Position numbers and translations under genes: made by a program. Positions 7,277-16,293 of a stretch of 64,000 nt of DNA are shown piece by piece. The first letter of the stretch is position 1. Each line of letters starts with the position of its first letter. The notes under the pieces are model-generated. The model worked only from the letters and a program-made list of their open reading frames with translations, did not search any database and was not told the DNA's origin. Source of the DNA: Chthonomonas sp. UBA2362 (GTDB taxonomy: Bacteria; Armatimonadota; Fimbriimonadia; Fimbriimonadales; Fimbriimonadaceae). The DNA is taken from the NCBI GenBank assembly GCA_002344135.1, contig DDTO01000004.1, positions 611,660 through 675,659 on the forward strand. The letters are read 5' to 3'.

Positions 7277-8488
7277 ATGACCATCGAGGAACAGATCGCG
7301 CTGCTGCGCCGAGGGACGACCGAGATCATCAGCGAGGTCGACCTCGCCGAAAAGCTGCGCCTCGGGCGCCCGCTCCGCATCAAGCTGGGGCTCGATCCCA
7401 CCGCGCGCGACGTGACGCTCGGATGGGCGGTCGTCCTCCGCAAGATCCGCGACTTCCAGCGGCTCGGTCATACCGGCGTCATCATCGTCGGCGACTTTAC
7501 GGCCATGATCGGCGACCCCAGCGGAAAGAGCAAGACTCGACCTCAACTCACCCGCGAAGAGGTCGAGGCCAACGTCCGCGCGATCGAAGCGCAGCTCTAC
7601 AAGATTCTCATCCCGGAGCGCACCGAGATCACCTACAACAAGGATTGGCTCGGCAAGATGGACTTCGAGGCCGTCATCCGGCTTTGCTCGCGCTATACCG
7701 TCGCCCGAATCCTCGAGCGAGACGACTTCACCAAGCGCCTCGCCGAGCATCGTCCGATCGCGATGCACGAGATCATGTACCCCCTCTGTCAGGGCATGGA
7801 CTCGGTCCAGATCGAAGCCGACGTCGAGCTCGGAGGGAACGACCAGAAGTTCAATAACCTCGTCGGGCGTGACCTCATGGAGCAGTACGGACAGCCCGCC
7901 CAAGTCGTGATGCTCTGCCCGCTCCTCGTCGGTACCGATGGCAAGGAGAAGATGTCCCAGTCGCTGGGCAATTATGTTTCGATCGTCGACACTCCCAACG
8001 ACATGTTCGGCAAGACGATGTCCATTCCCGATGAGCTGATGGCGAACTGGTTCGAACTCTGTACCGACGTCCCACTCGACGAGGCTCGCCGCCTGGTCGA
8101 GGACGCTGCGACCGGCGATCTCAACCCACGCGATGTCAAGATGCGCCTCGCCCGCGAGATCGTCGCTCTGTATCACGGAGACGAAGAGGCCGCTAAGGCG
8201 GAGACGTACTTCGTCGAGACCTTTAGCAAACGTGCCCAGCCGGTGGAGGCGCCCGAAGCCGCAATTCCGGCGGAGTCGGTGCGCGAGGGCGCTGTTTCCA
8301 TCGCTCATCTCGTCGCCACGCTCGGCCTCGCGAAGAGCGTCGGAGAGGCCAAGCGCCTCATGCAGGCCGGCGCCGTCTCCTTGGATGGCGAGAAGTTGGC
8401 CGATCCGACGGTCACCCTCCCCGTAGGGGACGTCGCCGGAAAGGTGCTTCGCGTCGGCAAGCACCACTTCCGGCGACTGCACTCCTAA
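7277..8488 (+). CDS. tyrS: Tyrosyl-tRNA synthetase
   Basis: A 403-residue class I aminoacyl-tRNA synthetase that charges tRNA-Tyr. The HIGH-equivalent is DVTLGW at residues 45-50, preceded by LGLDPTAR. GGNDQKFN lies near 187-193, and the KMSKS loop is KMSQS at 225-229. A C-terminal S4 RNA-binding domain occupies about residues 345-403. Start spacing and motifs place it in the TyrRS2 (TyrZ-like) group rather than the E. coli-type group. The ATG at 7277 follows a TAAACT box (7261-7266), with no Shine-Dalgarno. The much longer open frame reaching back to 6839 is the shadow of rplU. Its stop overlaps the convergent BNR gene by 4 bases. Confidence 0.96.
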   Translation: MTIEEQIALLRRGTTEIISEVDLAEKLRLGRPLRIKLGLDPTARDVTLGWAVVLRKIRDFQRLGHTGVIIVGDFTAMIGDPSGKSKTRPQLTREEVEANVRAIEAQLYKILIPERTEITYNKDWLGKMDFEAVIRLCSRYTVARILERDDFTKRLAEHRPIAMHEIMYPLCQGMDSVQIEADVELGGNDQKFNNLVGRDLMEQYGQPAQVVMLCPLLVGTDGKEKMSQSLGNYVSIVDTPNDMFGKTMSIPDELMANWFELCTDVPLDEARRLVEDAATGDLNPRDVKMRLAREIVALYHGDEEAAKAETYFVETFSKRAQPVEAPEAAIPAESVREGAVSIAHLVATLGLAKSVGEAKRLMQAGAVSLDGEKLADPTVTLPVGDVAGKVLRVGKHHFRRLHS

Positions 8489-11022
8489 GGGAGTTCGTTA
8501 TAGGTCGTGTACCACGTCCCCGCGCCGTAAGTAGCCAAGTAGATCCGGGCGTTTCTGCCGTTGCCGAGCACCTTCACGGAGTTGACCTGGGTGACAGGCA
8601 GGCCGAGATTCCTCGTGCCGTCTTTCCAGACTCTCCCGTTCGTGCGCGTATAGTAGAAGCCGATGTCGGTTCCCACATAGAGGTAGTCGCTGTTGTCGGG
8701 GTCTATGGCAGCACAATTCGCTTGCACGTTCGGGAGGCATCCGGCGGTGTCCTCGACGCCACTGATCTGGGACCACCGGATGAGGCGCACAGTCGTGTCT
8801 TCGCAACGCCAGACTTTCCACCTCATGTCGGTGTTTCCGCCAAAGCACACAACGACCCGCTTGGGATCACGCGGATCGACTGCGATGTGCGTCACTGGTC
8901 GAGCAGGTGTTCCTTTGTTTATCGCCGTCCAAGAGTCGTTCGCGCCACGGTTCGTGCTGCGCCACAACTCGCCGTCGAAGCCACCAACATACACGATGTT
9001 ATGATCGCTGGGGGCGACGGCGATGGCGGATAGCGCATTTGTTGCAAGGGGTTTATCCGGTCCTCGAGCGGCTTTAACGCCGATCTCCGTCCACGCGCCG
9101 TCGTCGATGCTCCGGTGGAGGTAGGTCGAGCCCACGTACATTTCATCGTGGGCATTGGCAATCGCCATGGGAGGGAAAAAGAGGGTCGAACTGCCGCGAA
9201 CGAAGGTAACGTCTTTGGACGCCGGAGGTCGCGTGCCCCATTGATCTTCCGTGCGATAGAAGGTAACCGCTCCGCCATCTTGGTAGCCACTGGCTGCTTG
9301 CACGTCTCCCAAGGCACCGCCGCCCGGTACGATCCCCAATATCCCCACGCCGTGCCCGTCACCGGTGTTGCAGGCGTTTGGCCAGTCGAGGTTAAGGGAG
9401 TTGTAAAAGGCCGTTTGGTTATCTTGCATACCGACCAAGGTCCGATTGGCGATGGTTGGCGAGCCGCCTGTGGCCCGCCAATCTCCGCGATAGATTTCGG
9501 CGATCGGCAGAACTTCGTTGAAGGCGGTCTGGAAAGTGAAACCGGGCGTTGCAAAGTCGATCGTCAACTTGTATAACCCACCGTCGCAGCCTGCGAAACC
9601 TTGAGCGGGGACCCCTGGCTTGAACGTCATGCACTGTTGATCGTAGTGAATCTTTGCCGTGTTCTGATCAGCTAGACCAGCAGATTCCCAAGCAAAGTCG
9701 GCGACTCGCGCCGTATTGGCGTACATAGATACGAAGAGATCCTTCAGTCCAACGAAAAGGACATCGCGGTTTTCTTCCCCGCGACGGTATGTCGTGCAGG
9801 CAATATAGCTGTCATAACGGCACTGGTTCCACTCCTCGGCCGTATTGAATAGCCCAATATCAATCACTTCCCAGGAACCCAGTGGCTTTCCGCCGGCTTT
9901 GCTTCGATGAACGGCACGCCGGAGGGGAGTAGTCCGATGGATTCCCGACATCAAGTAAACGTTGCCTGGCTCGGTTGGCGACGCCGCCACCTTCACGCAG
10001 TCGTACTCGCGGTCGGCCAACAACGTAGGGAGCTTCTCCCACGTCCTGCCCTTATCGGCAGACCGCCACAACTCGCCCTTGGGCGAGATGGCGCTGGCAT
10101 AGTAGAGTCTCCGGCCGGTCGTGGCGCTGAGCGCACCGACTGCAATAGAACTCCAAATGGCTGCGGGGGTGCCAGCAACGGCCTGCCACGTCGCGCCTGC
10201 ATTCGTCGAGCGAAAGATCCTGCCATTTCCGGTCAATCGACCATTGGCGTCTCTCGCGGCGCCGCGTCCGCTACAGGCCAAGACGATGGTCGGATCTTCG
10301 GGATCGAACACGATTGCGCTTACGGGGCGCCCTTTCCCGAAGGGTTCGATGACATCGGTCCAAGTCTGGCCTCCGTCGGTCGATCGCTTGATGCCGCAGG
10401 CGCCCAGCGGGCGCCCGCCGGCGAAATCGCCGGTACCGACCAAAATCACTCGAGCATTGTCCGGTTTGATGGCTACCGCACTAACGGCCTGATAGGTCCA
10501 ATCCTTGGACAAGCGCGTCCATGCGGAGGAATCAGTGGCCTTGAAGAGGCCGCCGCTCGGACTACCCGCATAGATCGTATTCCCATCGGGTGAATAGGCC
10601 AGCGCAGAGACACGCCCTGCGACCGGATTAGGGCCGAAGTACGCACCGCCGCCGCTCCCCATGTTCTCTGGCCCGTCGTAAGTCCAAATGTCGGCCTGAA
10701 CGCCTAGGCGGTCCCGCTGGTCGGCCGCTAGCTTGCTGGCTTTCTCGGCCTCGGCATCGAGGGTCTCCCAGTCGACGGTATCGTACGGATAGGCCCGGAA
10801 CATGAGGTATTCCAGCCATCCGGCCAGATAACCGGCGTCGGCCTCCTTCTTCCCGCTGGCTCGCTTCTCTTCTTGTTCCTTCTCGACGAGTGCACGCAGC
10901 TTCGACACCGACAGCATCGGGTCGACGCTGTCCACCACGACGGCGGGAGGAGGAACGAGGACGCCAAACCCGAACCCAATGACGAACAGCGCACCCAGAG
11001 CGCGCAGAATCCTCGCGATCAT
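8485..11022 (-). CDS. Secreted BNR/Asp-box repeat protein (sortilin/xyloglucanase-like beta-propeller)
   Basis: An 845-residue exported protein. Residues 1-30 form a hydrophobic leader or anchor ending VPPPAVVV. A charged helical stretch follows (to about 120), then two or more beta-propeller units. Repeated Asp-box motifs are visible as STDGGQTWTD, STNAGATWQA and SADKGRTWEK, along with phrases such as AYSPDGNTIYAGSPSGG, AIAVAPSDHNIVYVGGFDG and HIAVDPRDPKRVVV. This layout is shared by VPS10/sortilin-like and GH74-like proteins. No catalytic acids can be assigned, so binding or glycosidase function stays open. Its ATG overlaps the stop of the upstream PEP-CTERM gene by 4 bases, so the two are probably co-transcribed. 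Confidence 0.8.
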   Translation of the reverse strand: MIARILRALGALFVIGFGFGVLVPPPAVVVDSVDPMLSVSKLRALVEKEQEEKRASGKKEADAGYLAGWLEYLMFRAYPYDTVDWETLDAEAEKASKLAADQRDRLGVQADIWTYDGPENMGSGGGAYFGPNPVAGRVSALAYSPDGNTIYAGSPSGGLFKATDSSAWTRLSKDWTYQAVSAVAIKPDNARVILVGTGDFAGGRPLGACGIKRSTDGGQTWTDVIEPFGKGRPVSAIVFDPEDPTIVLACSGRGAARDANGRLTGNGRIFRSTNAGATWQAVAGTPAAIWSSIAVGALSATTGRRLYYASAISPKGELWRSADKGRTWEKLPTLLADREYDCVKVAASPTEPGNVYLMSGIHRTTPLRRAVHRSKAGGKPLGSWEVIDIGLFNTAEEWNQCRYDSYIACTTYRRGEENRDVLFVGLKDLFVSMYANTARVADFAWESAGLADQNTAKIHYDQQCMTFKPGVPAQGFAGCDGGLYKLTIDFATPGFTFQTAFNEVLPIAEIYRGDWRATGGSPTIANRTLVGMQDNQTAFYNSLNLDWPNACNTGDGHGVGILGIVPGGGALGDVQAASGYQDGGAVTFYRTEDQWGTRPPASKDVTFVRGSSTLFFPPMAIANAHDEMYVGSTYLHRSIDDGAWTEIGVKAARGPDKPLATNALSAIAVAPSDHNIVYVGGFDGELWRSTNRGANDSWTAINKGTPARPVTHIAVDPRDPKRVVVCFGGNTDMRWKVWRCEDTTVRLIRWSQISGVEDTAGCLPNVQANCAAIDPDNSDYLYVGTDIGFYYTRTNGRVWKDGTRNLGLPVTQVNSVKVLGNGRNARIYLATYGAGTWYTTYNELP

Positions 11023-11883
11023 TTACTTGTCCTCCTGCTCCGACGGAGCAATGCAAGCGTGCCGAGCGCCAGTCCGATTAGGCTCGCAGGCTCGGGAACC
11101 GCCGCTAGGCCACTGCACCCGGTCCCGGCGGGGAACCCCTGCGTCATGGGTCCCCATAGTTCCGTCTGACCGGTCATCAAATCGACTTTGAAAAGCTGGT
11201 TCGAACCCGGGAAGATCCCCTCGATCCCGCTCGTGTTCAGGTAAGCGACATCCTCTAGGACGGTCATTCCGCCGACTTCTCCGATACTCAGCGGCAGCTC
11301 GAAGGATTCGGTGATAACGCCGTCTTGGGGACGAAAGATGAGCAGGCGACTCGACTCCCGATCGAACCCGGCAAGCTTCCCATCACTGCGGAACGCGAGT
11401 CCATTCACGTCATGAGGCAGACTACCGATCGTCTCGACTCGCGTCGCGCGGCCGGTCGTGAGATTCAGCGTAAAGAAAACCGGTCTCTCCGCCTCCCCGG
11501 CATTGCAGCCGTAAGCGGTGCCATTCGGGCCGAACACGAGAGAGCCCTCGAATACGAACCCGATGTTCAGCGCTCCGATCTCCGTTGCGGTGGCGTCCCA
11601 CGGATCGATCTTGTAGAGTTTGCTCTGTGCCCCCGAGGTGAATCCATAGAGGAAGCCGTTCGTCGGGTGCCGTTCGAGCCCACATAAGCCGGTCACTCCC
11701 GTATTGCCCACCGGAACGATCGGCACATCTCCGTTCAGCAACAGATGTTTCTGGTCGATGGCGAATAGCTCGCCCGTATCATAAGCGATGCCCGAAGAGC
11801 ATAGTCGTCCGCGGCTTCGGCGGCCCCGCCCGCAGCAAGAAATCCTGCCGCGAGGGTCAGCTGCCAACCTCTCCTTACAGTCA
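11019..11883 (-). pseudogene. PEP-CTERM sorted secreted protein with apparent 1-base frameshift
   Basis: The C-terminal 255 or so residues read as a propeller-like protein (GLCGLERHPTNGFLYGFTSG, SDGKLAGFDRESSRLLIF). They end in a PEP-CTERM tail: VPEPASLIGLALGTLALL, then RRSRR. The signal peptide is in another frame: the ATG at 11883 gives MTVRRGWQLTLAAGFLAAGG and AAEAADDYALR. Adding one base to the GGG run (CCC at 11791-11793 on the plus strand) joins them smoothly as DDYALR-GIAYDTGELFA. So the gene is either newly broken or carries a sequencing error in a homopolymer. Intact, it would be about 287 residues. PEP-CTERM proteins are normally processed by an exosortase; none is in this window. 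Confidence 0.75.
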
Positions 11884-12090
11884 TGACCTCAATCCTCCGA
11901 AGCACGAGCCGATGCCGGCTCAAACACAGTGTACATCACATCGTGTCATCAAACAAGCATTTTCTTCCACGACTCCATCGCAGCAGGAGGACAGGCGCTA
12001 GGGGCGAATTCGACGGCCACGCTACCCGTCGACGATCCCCCGATTCGCTCGGGGATCACGGGCAGGCTGTACGAGCGCCCCGTTCATACG
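11884..12090. other. Intergenic region with promoter of the PEP-CTERM gene
   Basis: No gene is visible here. On the minus strand a TACACT box (about 11928-11933) lies upstream of the frameshifted gene. A small inverted repeat, GATCCCC/GGGGATC (12034-12040 and 12051-12057), is also present. Confidence 0.4.
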
Positions 12091-12122
12091 AAAACGTCCC
12101 CTCGCCTGAAGGCGAGGGGACG
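12091..12122 (-). terminator. Intrinsic terminator of the subtilase gene
   Basis: Read on the minus strand, a perfect 12-bp stem (CGTCCCCTCGCC with GGCGAGGGGACG, loop of four bases) is followed by TTTTCG. It begins 12 bases after the stop of the subtilase gene at 12135. This is a classical Rho-independent terminator. Confidence 0.8.
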
Positions 12123-12134
12123 CGGGGCGTGAGC

Positions 12135-13571
12135 CTACGGCTGGACGAGGATCGAGACCATCTTCGAGTTGCGCCCAATTTTGAACGTGAGGTCCACTCG
12201 TCGGGTATCCGAGGTCGGCGAACCGATCGCGATCACTTCGAAGGACCTGCGCCCCGCCGGGATGCGGATCGAACTGGGGATCAGAACGGCGTTCGAGTTC
12301 TTCGTGATGGTCACGACAGTTCCACCCGCCGGAGCAGCCTGGTCGAGGGTGATCAGGATGCGCGAGCGTTGTCCCGGTCGAATGACGCGAGGCGTCGCGG
12401 TCAGCGTCGTGATCTTTGGGACCACCCCGCCGCCGCCCGTCAGGGCCTTGAACGCATTCACCCTACCCTTCAAGACGAAGTTGCCCACCGGGTCGCAGTT
12501 ATTCTCGATTCGCTGGCGGATCGTGCTCACCGGGGTATTCGCACCGAGTTGAGCGAAGAGCAAGCCGCCGAGGCCGGCCACGTGCGGGCAGGCCATCGAG
12601 GTGCCGTTGAGATACTCATACCCGCCGAAGCGAGTCGAGATGATGTCCGAGCCGGGAGCCGCGACGTCGACCCAGTTGCCGTAGTTGCTGAAGCTGGATC
12701 GCGCATCCGTCGATGTCGTCGAGGCGACCGCGAGGCTGTTCGTGTAGAACGCCGGATAGGAAGGAGCCGTGGTGTTGCTGTTGCCGGCGGCCACCACGAC
12801 CAGCCGGTTGTTCGCCCAAGCGTTGTTCACGGCCAGTTCCAGGGCAGCCGAGCCGCCACCGCCGCCCAGGCTGAGATTCAGCACGTGGGCGCCGTTCGTC
12901 GAAGCGAAGTCGATCCCGCTGGCGATATCCGCCCAGGAGCCGAAGCCGCCCGCATCGAGGACCTTCACCGGCATGATCGAGCAGTTGTAGCCCACGCCGG
13001 CCATGCCGACCGCGTTGTTCGTGTTCGCCGCGGCGATGCCGGCGCAGTGGGTGCCGTGGCCCTGGTCGTCCATCGGATCGTTGTCGCCGTTGACGAAGTC
13101 CCAGCCGGCGACCGTCTTGCCGGTGAGGTCCGGATGGTTGTAGTCCACGCCCGTGTCGATGATCGCGATGATCACGCTAGAATCGCCGGTGTTGAGGTCC
13201 CAGGCCTCAGGGCACTTGATCTTCTGCGGCCCCCATTGATCGGTGCCGAACAGCGGATCGTCGGGCACGAACATCGCCTGCATAATGCCGTTCGGCTCGG
13301 CGAAAACGACGCCAGACATCCCGCTATAGAAACTCACGGCCTGTTGGACCGAGACGCCGGGGGGCAGCTGAACCAGCGCCACGCCGATGCCCCCGATCTC
13401 GCGCTTCACGCTTGCGCCGAGAAGGGCGCCGGCGGCGACGGCCCGAGCCTGCGAACCCGTGGCGGTGAACTTCACCAAGACCTCGCCCGGTACGAACTCC
13501 TGGGCTTGGCCGCTCGCCATCCCGATACTCGCCGCCAGCATGCCGGCGACGCAACTCAATCGAAACTTCAT
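12135..13571 (-). CDS. Secreted subtilisin-like serine protease (S8)
   Basis: A 478-residue S8 peptidase with a signal peptide (MKFRLSCVAGMLAASIGMAS). It has a propeptide (about 25-105, EFVPGEVLVKF and EPNGIMQAMF as in thermitase/fervidolysin prosequences) and a catalytic domain. The triad is visible: Asp-139 in IAIIDTGVDYNHPD, His-172 in DDQGHGTHCAGI and Ser-325 in LNGTSMACPHVAG. The oxyanion Asn is in VVAAGNS (264). A C-terminal beta domain of about 85 residues follows. The ATG at 13571 has a good Shine-Dalgarno (GGAGGA); a longer in-frame start exists but lacks a signal. A TATAAT box (13607-13612, minus) and an intrinsic terminator frame it as a single transcription unit. Confidence 0.95.
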   Translation of the reverse strand: MKFRLSCVAGMLAASIGMASGQAQEFVPGEVLVKFTATGSQARAVAAGALLGASVKREIGGIGVALVQLPPGVSVQQAVSFYSGMSGVVFAEPNGIMQAMFVPDDPLFGTDQWGPQKIKCPEAWDLNTGDSSVIIAIIDTGVDYNHPDLTGKTVAGWDFVNGDNDPMDDQGHGTHCAGIAAANTNNAVGMAGVGYNCSIMPVKVLDAGGFGSWADIASGIDFASTNGAHVLNLSLGGGGGSAALELAVNNAWANNRLVVVAAGNSNTTAPSYPAFYTNSLAVASTTSTDARSSFSNYGNWVDVAAPGSDIISTRFGGYEYLNGTSMACPHVAGLGGLLFAQLGANTPVSTIRQRIENNCDPVGNFVLKGRVNAFKALTGGGGVVPKITTLTATPRVIRPGQRSRILITLDQAAPAGGTVVTITKNSNAVLIPSSIRIPAGRRSFEVIAIGSPTSDTRRVDLTFKIGRNSKMVSILVQP

Positions 13572-13606
13572 CCTTAATCCTCCATGGGCACCTGCCCGCA
13601 AGGTGA

Positions 13607-13612
13607 ATTATA
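13607..13612 (-). promoter_or_regulatory. Promoter -10 of the subtilase gene
   Basis: TATAAT on the minus strand lies 35 bases before the ATG at 13571. It leaves a short leader that contains a GGGCAGGTGCCC-type stem and the GGAGGA ribosome binding site. Confidence 0.55.
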
Positions 13613-13689
13613 CGGCGGAAGGCGCGCAGTTTCCAGGTATTTGCCTGTCCCTCCGCGAGAAAATCGAACGACGAGGCGATCGCCGGGCG

Positions 13690-14373
13690 CTACGGCTGAG
13701 CCGTCACCGCGATCACGTCGCTCCACTCCCCCACCGGCAGATCGTCATCCCGATAGCGAGCCCGATACTCTCGCGTCTCCGGCTGGCCGGGAACCAGCGG
13801 CGCGCGGCCGTCCACATACGGGTTGTTCGTATCCACCGTGATGAGCGTCCATTCGGTCTCCGAGCCGCGCCGCGAATAGATCTCCAGCTGATCGTGGCCG
13901 TGCATCGCAAATCTCAGCCGAACCGCGAAATCCGTTTCCGCCGTCCCGCGAAGCTCCGGCTTGGGCGTCCCGGGATCGCTGCTCGGCGCTCTCAGCCCGT
14001 AAGCCTCGGCCAGTTCGTTGTTCCAAGTAGGACTCGCGTAAAGAATGCTCCGAGTCTGCCGCAGCCGCGGGATGATCGCGGATTGAGCGGTCGGAAGCAG
14101 TTCGTAAAGATCGGGCGGCGTCGGAGGCGTCGGCAGCGGCGTCCCGATCGGCGCATAAAGCATGACCTCGATAAACTGCCGCCAGGCCTGTCGAAACGTT
14201 TCGACCCCGGTGTTCGTGTCGACGATGCCGCCGACCTCTTGATCGTCCACGCCAATCTGAGTCACCTGCGCGGCGGTCAGCCCATGGGCAGTGCCCGTCA
14301 GCTGTGCCTGGATGAACAGATTGTTGAACAACGGAGGGAGATCGGCAAGGCGCGGGGATAGCCAATCGGCCAT
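13690..14373 (-). CDS. Uncharacterised protein with N-terminal helical region and Fn3-like C-terminus
   Basis: A 227-residue protein starting MADWLSPRLADLPPLFNNLF at 14373, with AAGGAG 8-13 bases upstream. The N-terminal 120 residues are mostly helical (AHGLTAAQVTQIGVDDQEVG, ETFRQAWRQFIEVM). A Pro-rich stretch follows (TPLPTPPTPPD), and the last 80 residues form a beta-sandwich-like segment (FAMHGHDQLEIYSRRGSETEW, REYRARYRDDDLPVGEWSDV) like a fibronectin type III fold. Proteins of this layout occur in planctomycete-like and armatimonad genomes as hypotheticals; I assign no function. No signal peptide is present. It is divergent from hutH, separated by the 21-bp repeat array. Confidence 0.75.
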   Translation of the reverse strand: MADWLSPRLADLPPLFNNLFIQAQLTGTAHGLTAAQVTQIGVDDQEVGGIVDTNTGVETFRQAWRQFIEVMLYAPIGTPLPTPPTPPDLYELLPTAQSAIIPRLRQTRSILYASPTWNNELAEAYGLRAPSSDPGTPKPELRGTAETDFAVRLRFAMHGHDQLEIYSRRGSETEWTLITVDTNNPYVDGRAPLVPGQPETREYRARYRDDDLPVGEWSDVIAVTAQP

Positions 14374-14520
14374 TTTTGATACTCCTTGTGGTCGGGCTCG
14401 CCGGCGCCCTGCGGGCCTACCGAGCGAGGCAAACGGCGCAACATTTCGCGCCACAGGGACGCGTTTGCGATTACTATACTCCTCCCTCGTCTCCGCGAGC
14501 CGATATCGAGCCTGCCCGTC

Positions 14521-14781
14521 GGGACGCGATTCGGTCATGACGGGGCGCAATTCTGCCGTCCGGAATTGCATCCCGTCGTGACTTTATGGCGCACCGTCGT
14601 GACGGGATGGAATTCTGTCGTGACTGGACGGAATTCCGTCATGACGGAATCGCGCTCGTCCGCTCGGGATGGAATTCCGTCGCGACTTTACGGCGCACCG
14701 TCGTGACTGGATGGAATTCCGTCGTGACTGGACGGAATTCCGTCGCGTCGGGGCGGAATTCCGCCGGCGGCGCGAAGCATG
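14521..14781. repeat. Tandem array of about 12 palindromic 21-bp units
   Basis: The segment is built from 20-21 base units of the form GGACGGAATTCCGTCGTGAC. The core GACGGAATTCCGTC is a 14-bp palindrome, and the joints GTCATGAC/GTCGTGAC are palindromic or nearly so. The core GAATTC occurs at 14610, 14631, 14672, 14714, 14735 and 14756, that is at steps of 21, 41, 42, 21 and 21. A higher-order repeat of about 104 bases is also visible (TTTATGGCGCACC at 14583, TTTACGGCGCACC at 14687). The period equals two turns of B-DNA, so all sites face the same side. The array ends about 10 bases before the hutH -10 box. Confidence 0.9.
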
Positions 14782-14789
14782 CGGTGAGG

Positions 14790-14795
14790 TACAAC
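14790..14795 (+). promoter_or_regulatory. hutH -10 box (leaderless)
   Basis: TACAAC ends 7 bases before the hutH ATG, with no Shine-Dalgarno between. The -35 position falls in the last unit of the 21-bp array. Confidence 0.45.
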
Positions 14796-14802
14796 CCGCG
14801 GG

Positions 14803-16293
14803 ATGGCGACGCTCGATGGCGGACCGCTGGCGCTAGCCGAGCTCGAGCGGATTGGGCGAGGCGAGGCCCCGGTCCGGCTCGCCGCGGAGGCCCGGACGCG
14901 CATGACGCAGTCCCGGCGGACGATCGAGGCGATCCTCGGCTCCGGCGAGCGGGTGTATGGCGTGAACACCGGGTTCGGCAAGCTGAGCGATGTTCGCATC
15001 GCGCCCGCCGATCTTGCGCGCCTTCAGCTTAATCTCGTGCGCAGCCATGCCTGCGGCGTGGGGGAACCGCTGCCCGACGAGGCCGTGCGCGTGATGCTGG
15101 CGCTGCGCGCGAACGTGCTGGCCAAGGGCCTGAGCGGGGCGCGGCCGGAAGTGGCCGAGCGGCTGCTGGATTTTCTGCGCGCCGACCTGCTCCCGGTGGT
15201 GCCCTCGCGGGGCTCGGTGGGAGCCTCGGGAGACCTCGCTCCGCTGGCGCACCTCGCGCTCGCCCTGATCGGGGAGGGGCGCTGCCGGCTGCGCGGCGAA
15301 GAACTGCCGACCGGCCAGGCCCTCGCCCGCGCGGGCCTGACTCCCCTCCTTCTGGAGGCGAAGGAGGGCCTGGCGCTGCTCAACGGCACCCAGGCGATGG
15401 TCGCCGTCGGCGGCCTCGCGCTGGCCCGGGCGCTGCGGCTCGTCGATCTCGCCGACGCCGCCGGAGCGACCACGCTGGAGGCCCTGCTCGGAACGCCGGC
15501 GGCCTTCGACGAGCGAATCCACGAGGCTCGCCCGCATCCGGGGCAGATCCGCTGCGCCGCCCGGTTGCGCGATCTCCTGGCGGAGAGCGAGATTCGCGAA
15601 TCGCACCGCCAGAACGATCCGCGGGTGCAGGACGCCTATTCCCTTCGCTGCATGCCGCAGGTCCACGGCGCGGCGTGGGGCGCCCTGGATCACGCGCGGG
15701 CCGTGGTGGAGACCGAGACCGGCTCCGCGACCGACAATCCGCTCGTCTTCTCCTCGGAAGTGATCTCGGGGGGCAACTTCCACGGCGCCCCGCTGGGCTA
15801 CGCCTTCGACTATGCGGCGCTCGCGCTGACGGACCTGGCGAGCATGAGCGAGCGGCGGATCGACCGGCTCGTGAATCCGGACCTCAGCGAGGGCCTGCCG
15901 CCTTTTCTCACCCCCGACGCGGGCACGTCTTCGGGCCTGATGATCCCCCACGTCACCGCCGCCGCCCTTCTTGCCGAAGCCAAGGTCCTCGCGCATCCGG
16001 CGAGCGTGGACTCGGTCCCCACCTCGGGCGGCAAAGAAGATCATGTCTCCATGGGGATGACCTCGGCGCTCAAGCTCGACCAGATCGTCGGCCTCGTCGA
16101 GCGGATCCTCGCCATCGAGCTGATCGCCGGGTGCCAGGGCCTGGAGTACCGCCACCCGCTCCGCGCCGGCCGGGGTGTGGAAAGCGTCTATGGGGCCGTC
16201 CGCGCTCTCGTAGCCCCCCTTTCGGAAGACCGGGCGTGGTCGGACGACATCGAACGGCTCGCGTCGGCCATCCGCTCCGGCGACCTCGTTTAG
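14803..16293 (+). CDS. hutH: Histidine ammonia-lyase
   Basis: A 496-residue aromatic amino acid lyase that deaminates histidine to urocanate, first step of histidine use. The MIO cofactor triad Ala-Ser-Gly is at 141-143 in GSVGASGDLAPLAHL, and the active-site Tyr is in YGVNTGFGKL (52-61). QDAYSLRCMPQVHGA, ETGSATDNPLVF and SGGNFHGAPLGYAFD are also diagnostic of HAL. The length is normal. No hutU, hutI or hutG is nearby, so histidine breakdown genes are dispersed or only partly present. The start follows a promoter-like TACAAC box and the upstream palindromic array, which may control it. It overlaps the convergent permease gene by 4 bases. Confidence 0.96.
   Translation: MATLDGGPLALAELERIGRGEAPVRLAAEARTRMTQSRRTIEAILGSGERVYGVNTGFGKLSDVRIAPADLARLQLNLVRSHACGVGEPLPDEAVRVMLALRANVLAKGLSGARPEVAERLLDFLRADLLPVVPSRGSVGASGDLAPLAHLALALIGEGRCRLRGEELPTGQALARAGLTPLLLEAKEGLALLNGTQAMVAVGGLALARALRLVDLADAAGATTLEALLGTPAAFDERIHEARPHPGQIRCAARLRDLLAESEIRESHRQNDPRVQDAYSLRCMPQVHGAAWGALDHARAVVETETGSATDNPLVFSSEVISGGNFHGAPLGYAFDYAALALTDLASMSERRIDRLVNPDLSEGLPPFLTPDAGTSSGLMIPHVTAAALLAEAKVLAHPASVDSVPTSGGKEDHVSMGMTSALKLDQIVGLVERILAIELIAGCQGLEYRHPLRAGRGVESVYGAVRALVAPLSEDRAWSDDIERLASAIRSGDLV

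Noticed and set aside
11195..11215. tRNA T-loop-like GGTTCGAACCCG
   Set aside because: It lies inside the PEP-CTERM gene and no acceptor or anticodon stem can be drawn around it.
11883..13577. 564-codon plus-strand frame opposite the subtilase
   Set aside because: Antisense shadow; the subtilase has signal peptide, triad, ribosome binding site, promoter and terminator.
14521..14781. CRISPR array
   Set aside because: Units are contiguous with no unique spacers of constant length and no cas genes are present.
14586..15032. Open frame of 148 codons through the 21-bp array with seven-residue repeats (TGWNSVV-like)
   Set aside because: 21 bases equal seven codons, so any stop-free unit gives a periodic peptide; it runs out of frame into hutH and has no ribosome binding site.
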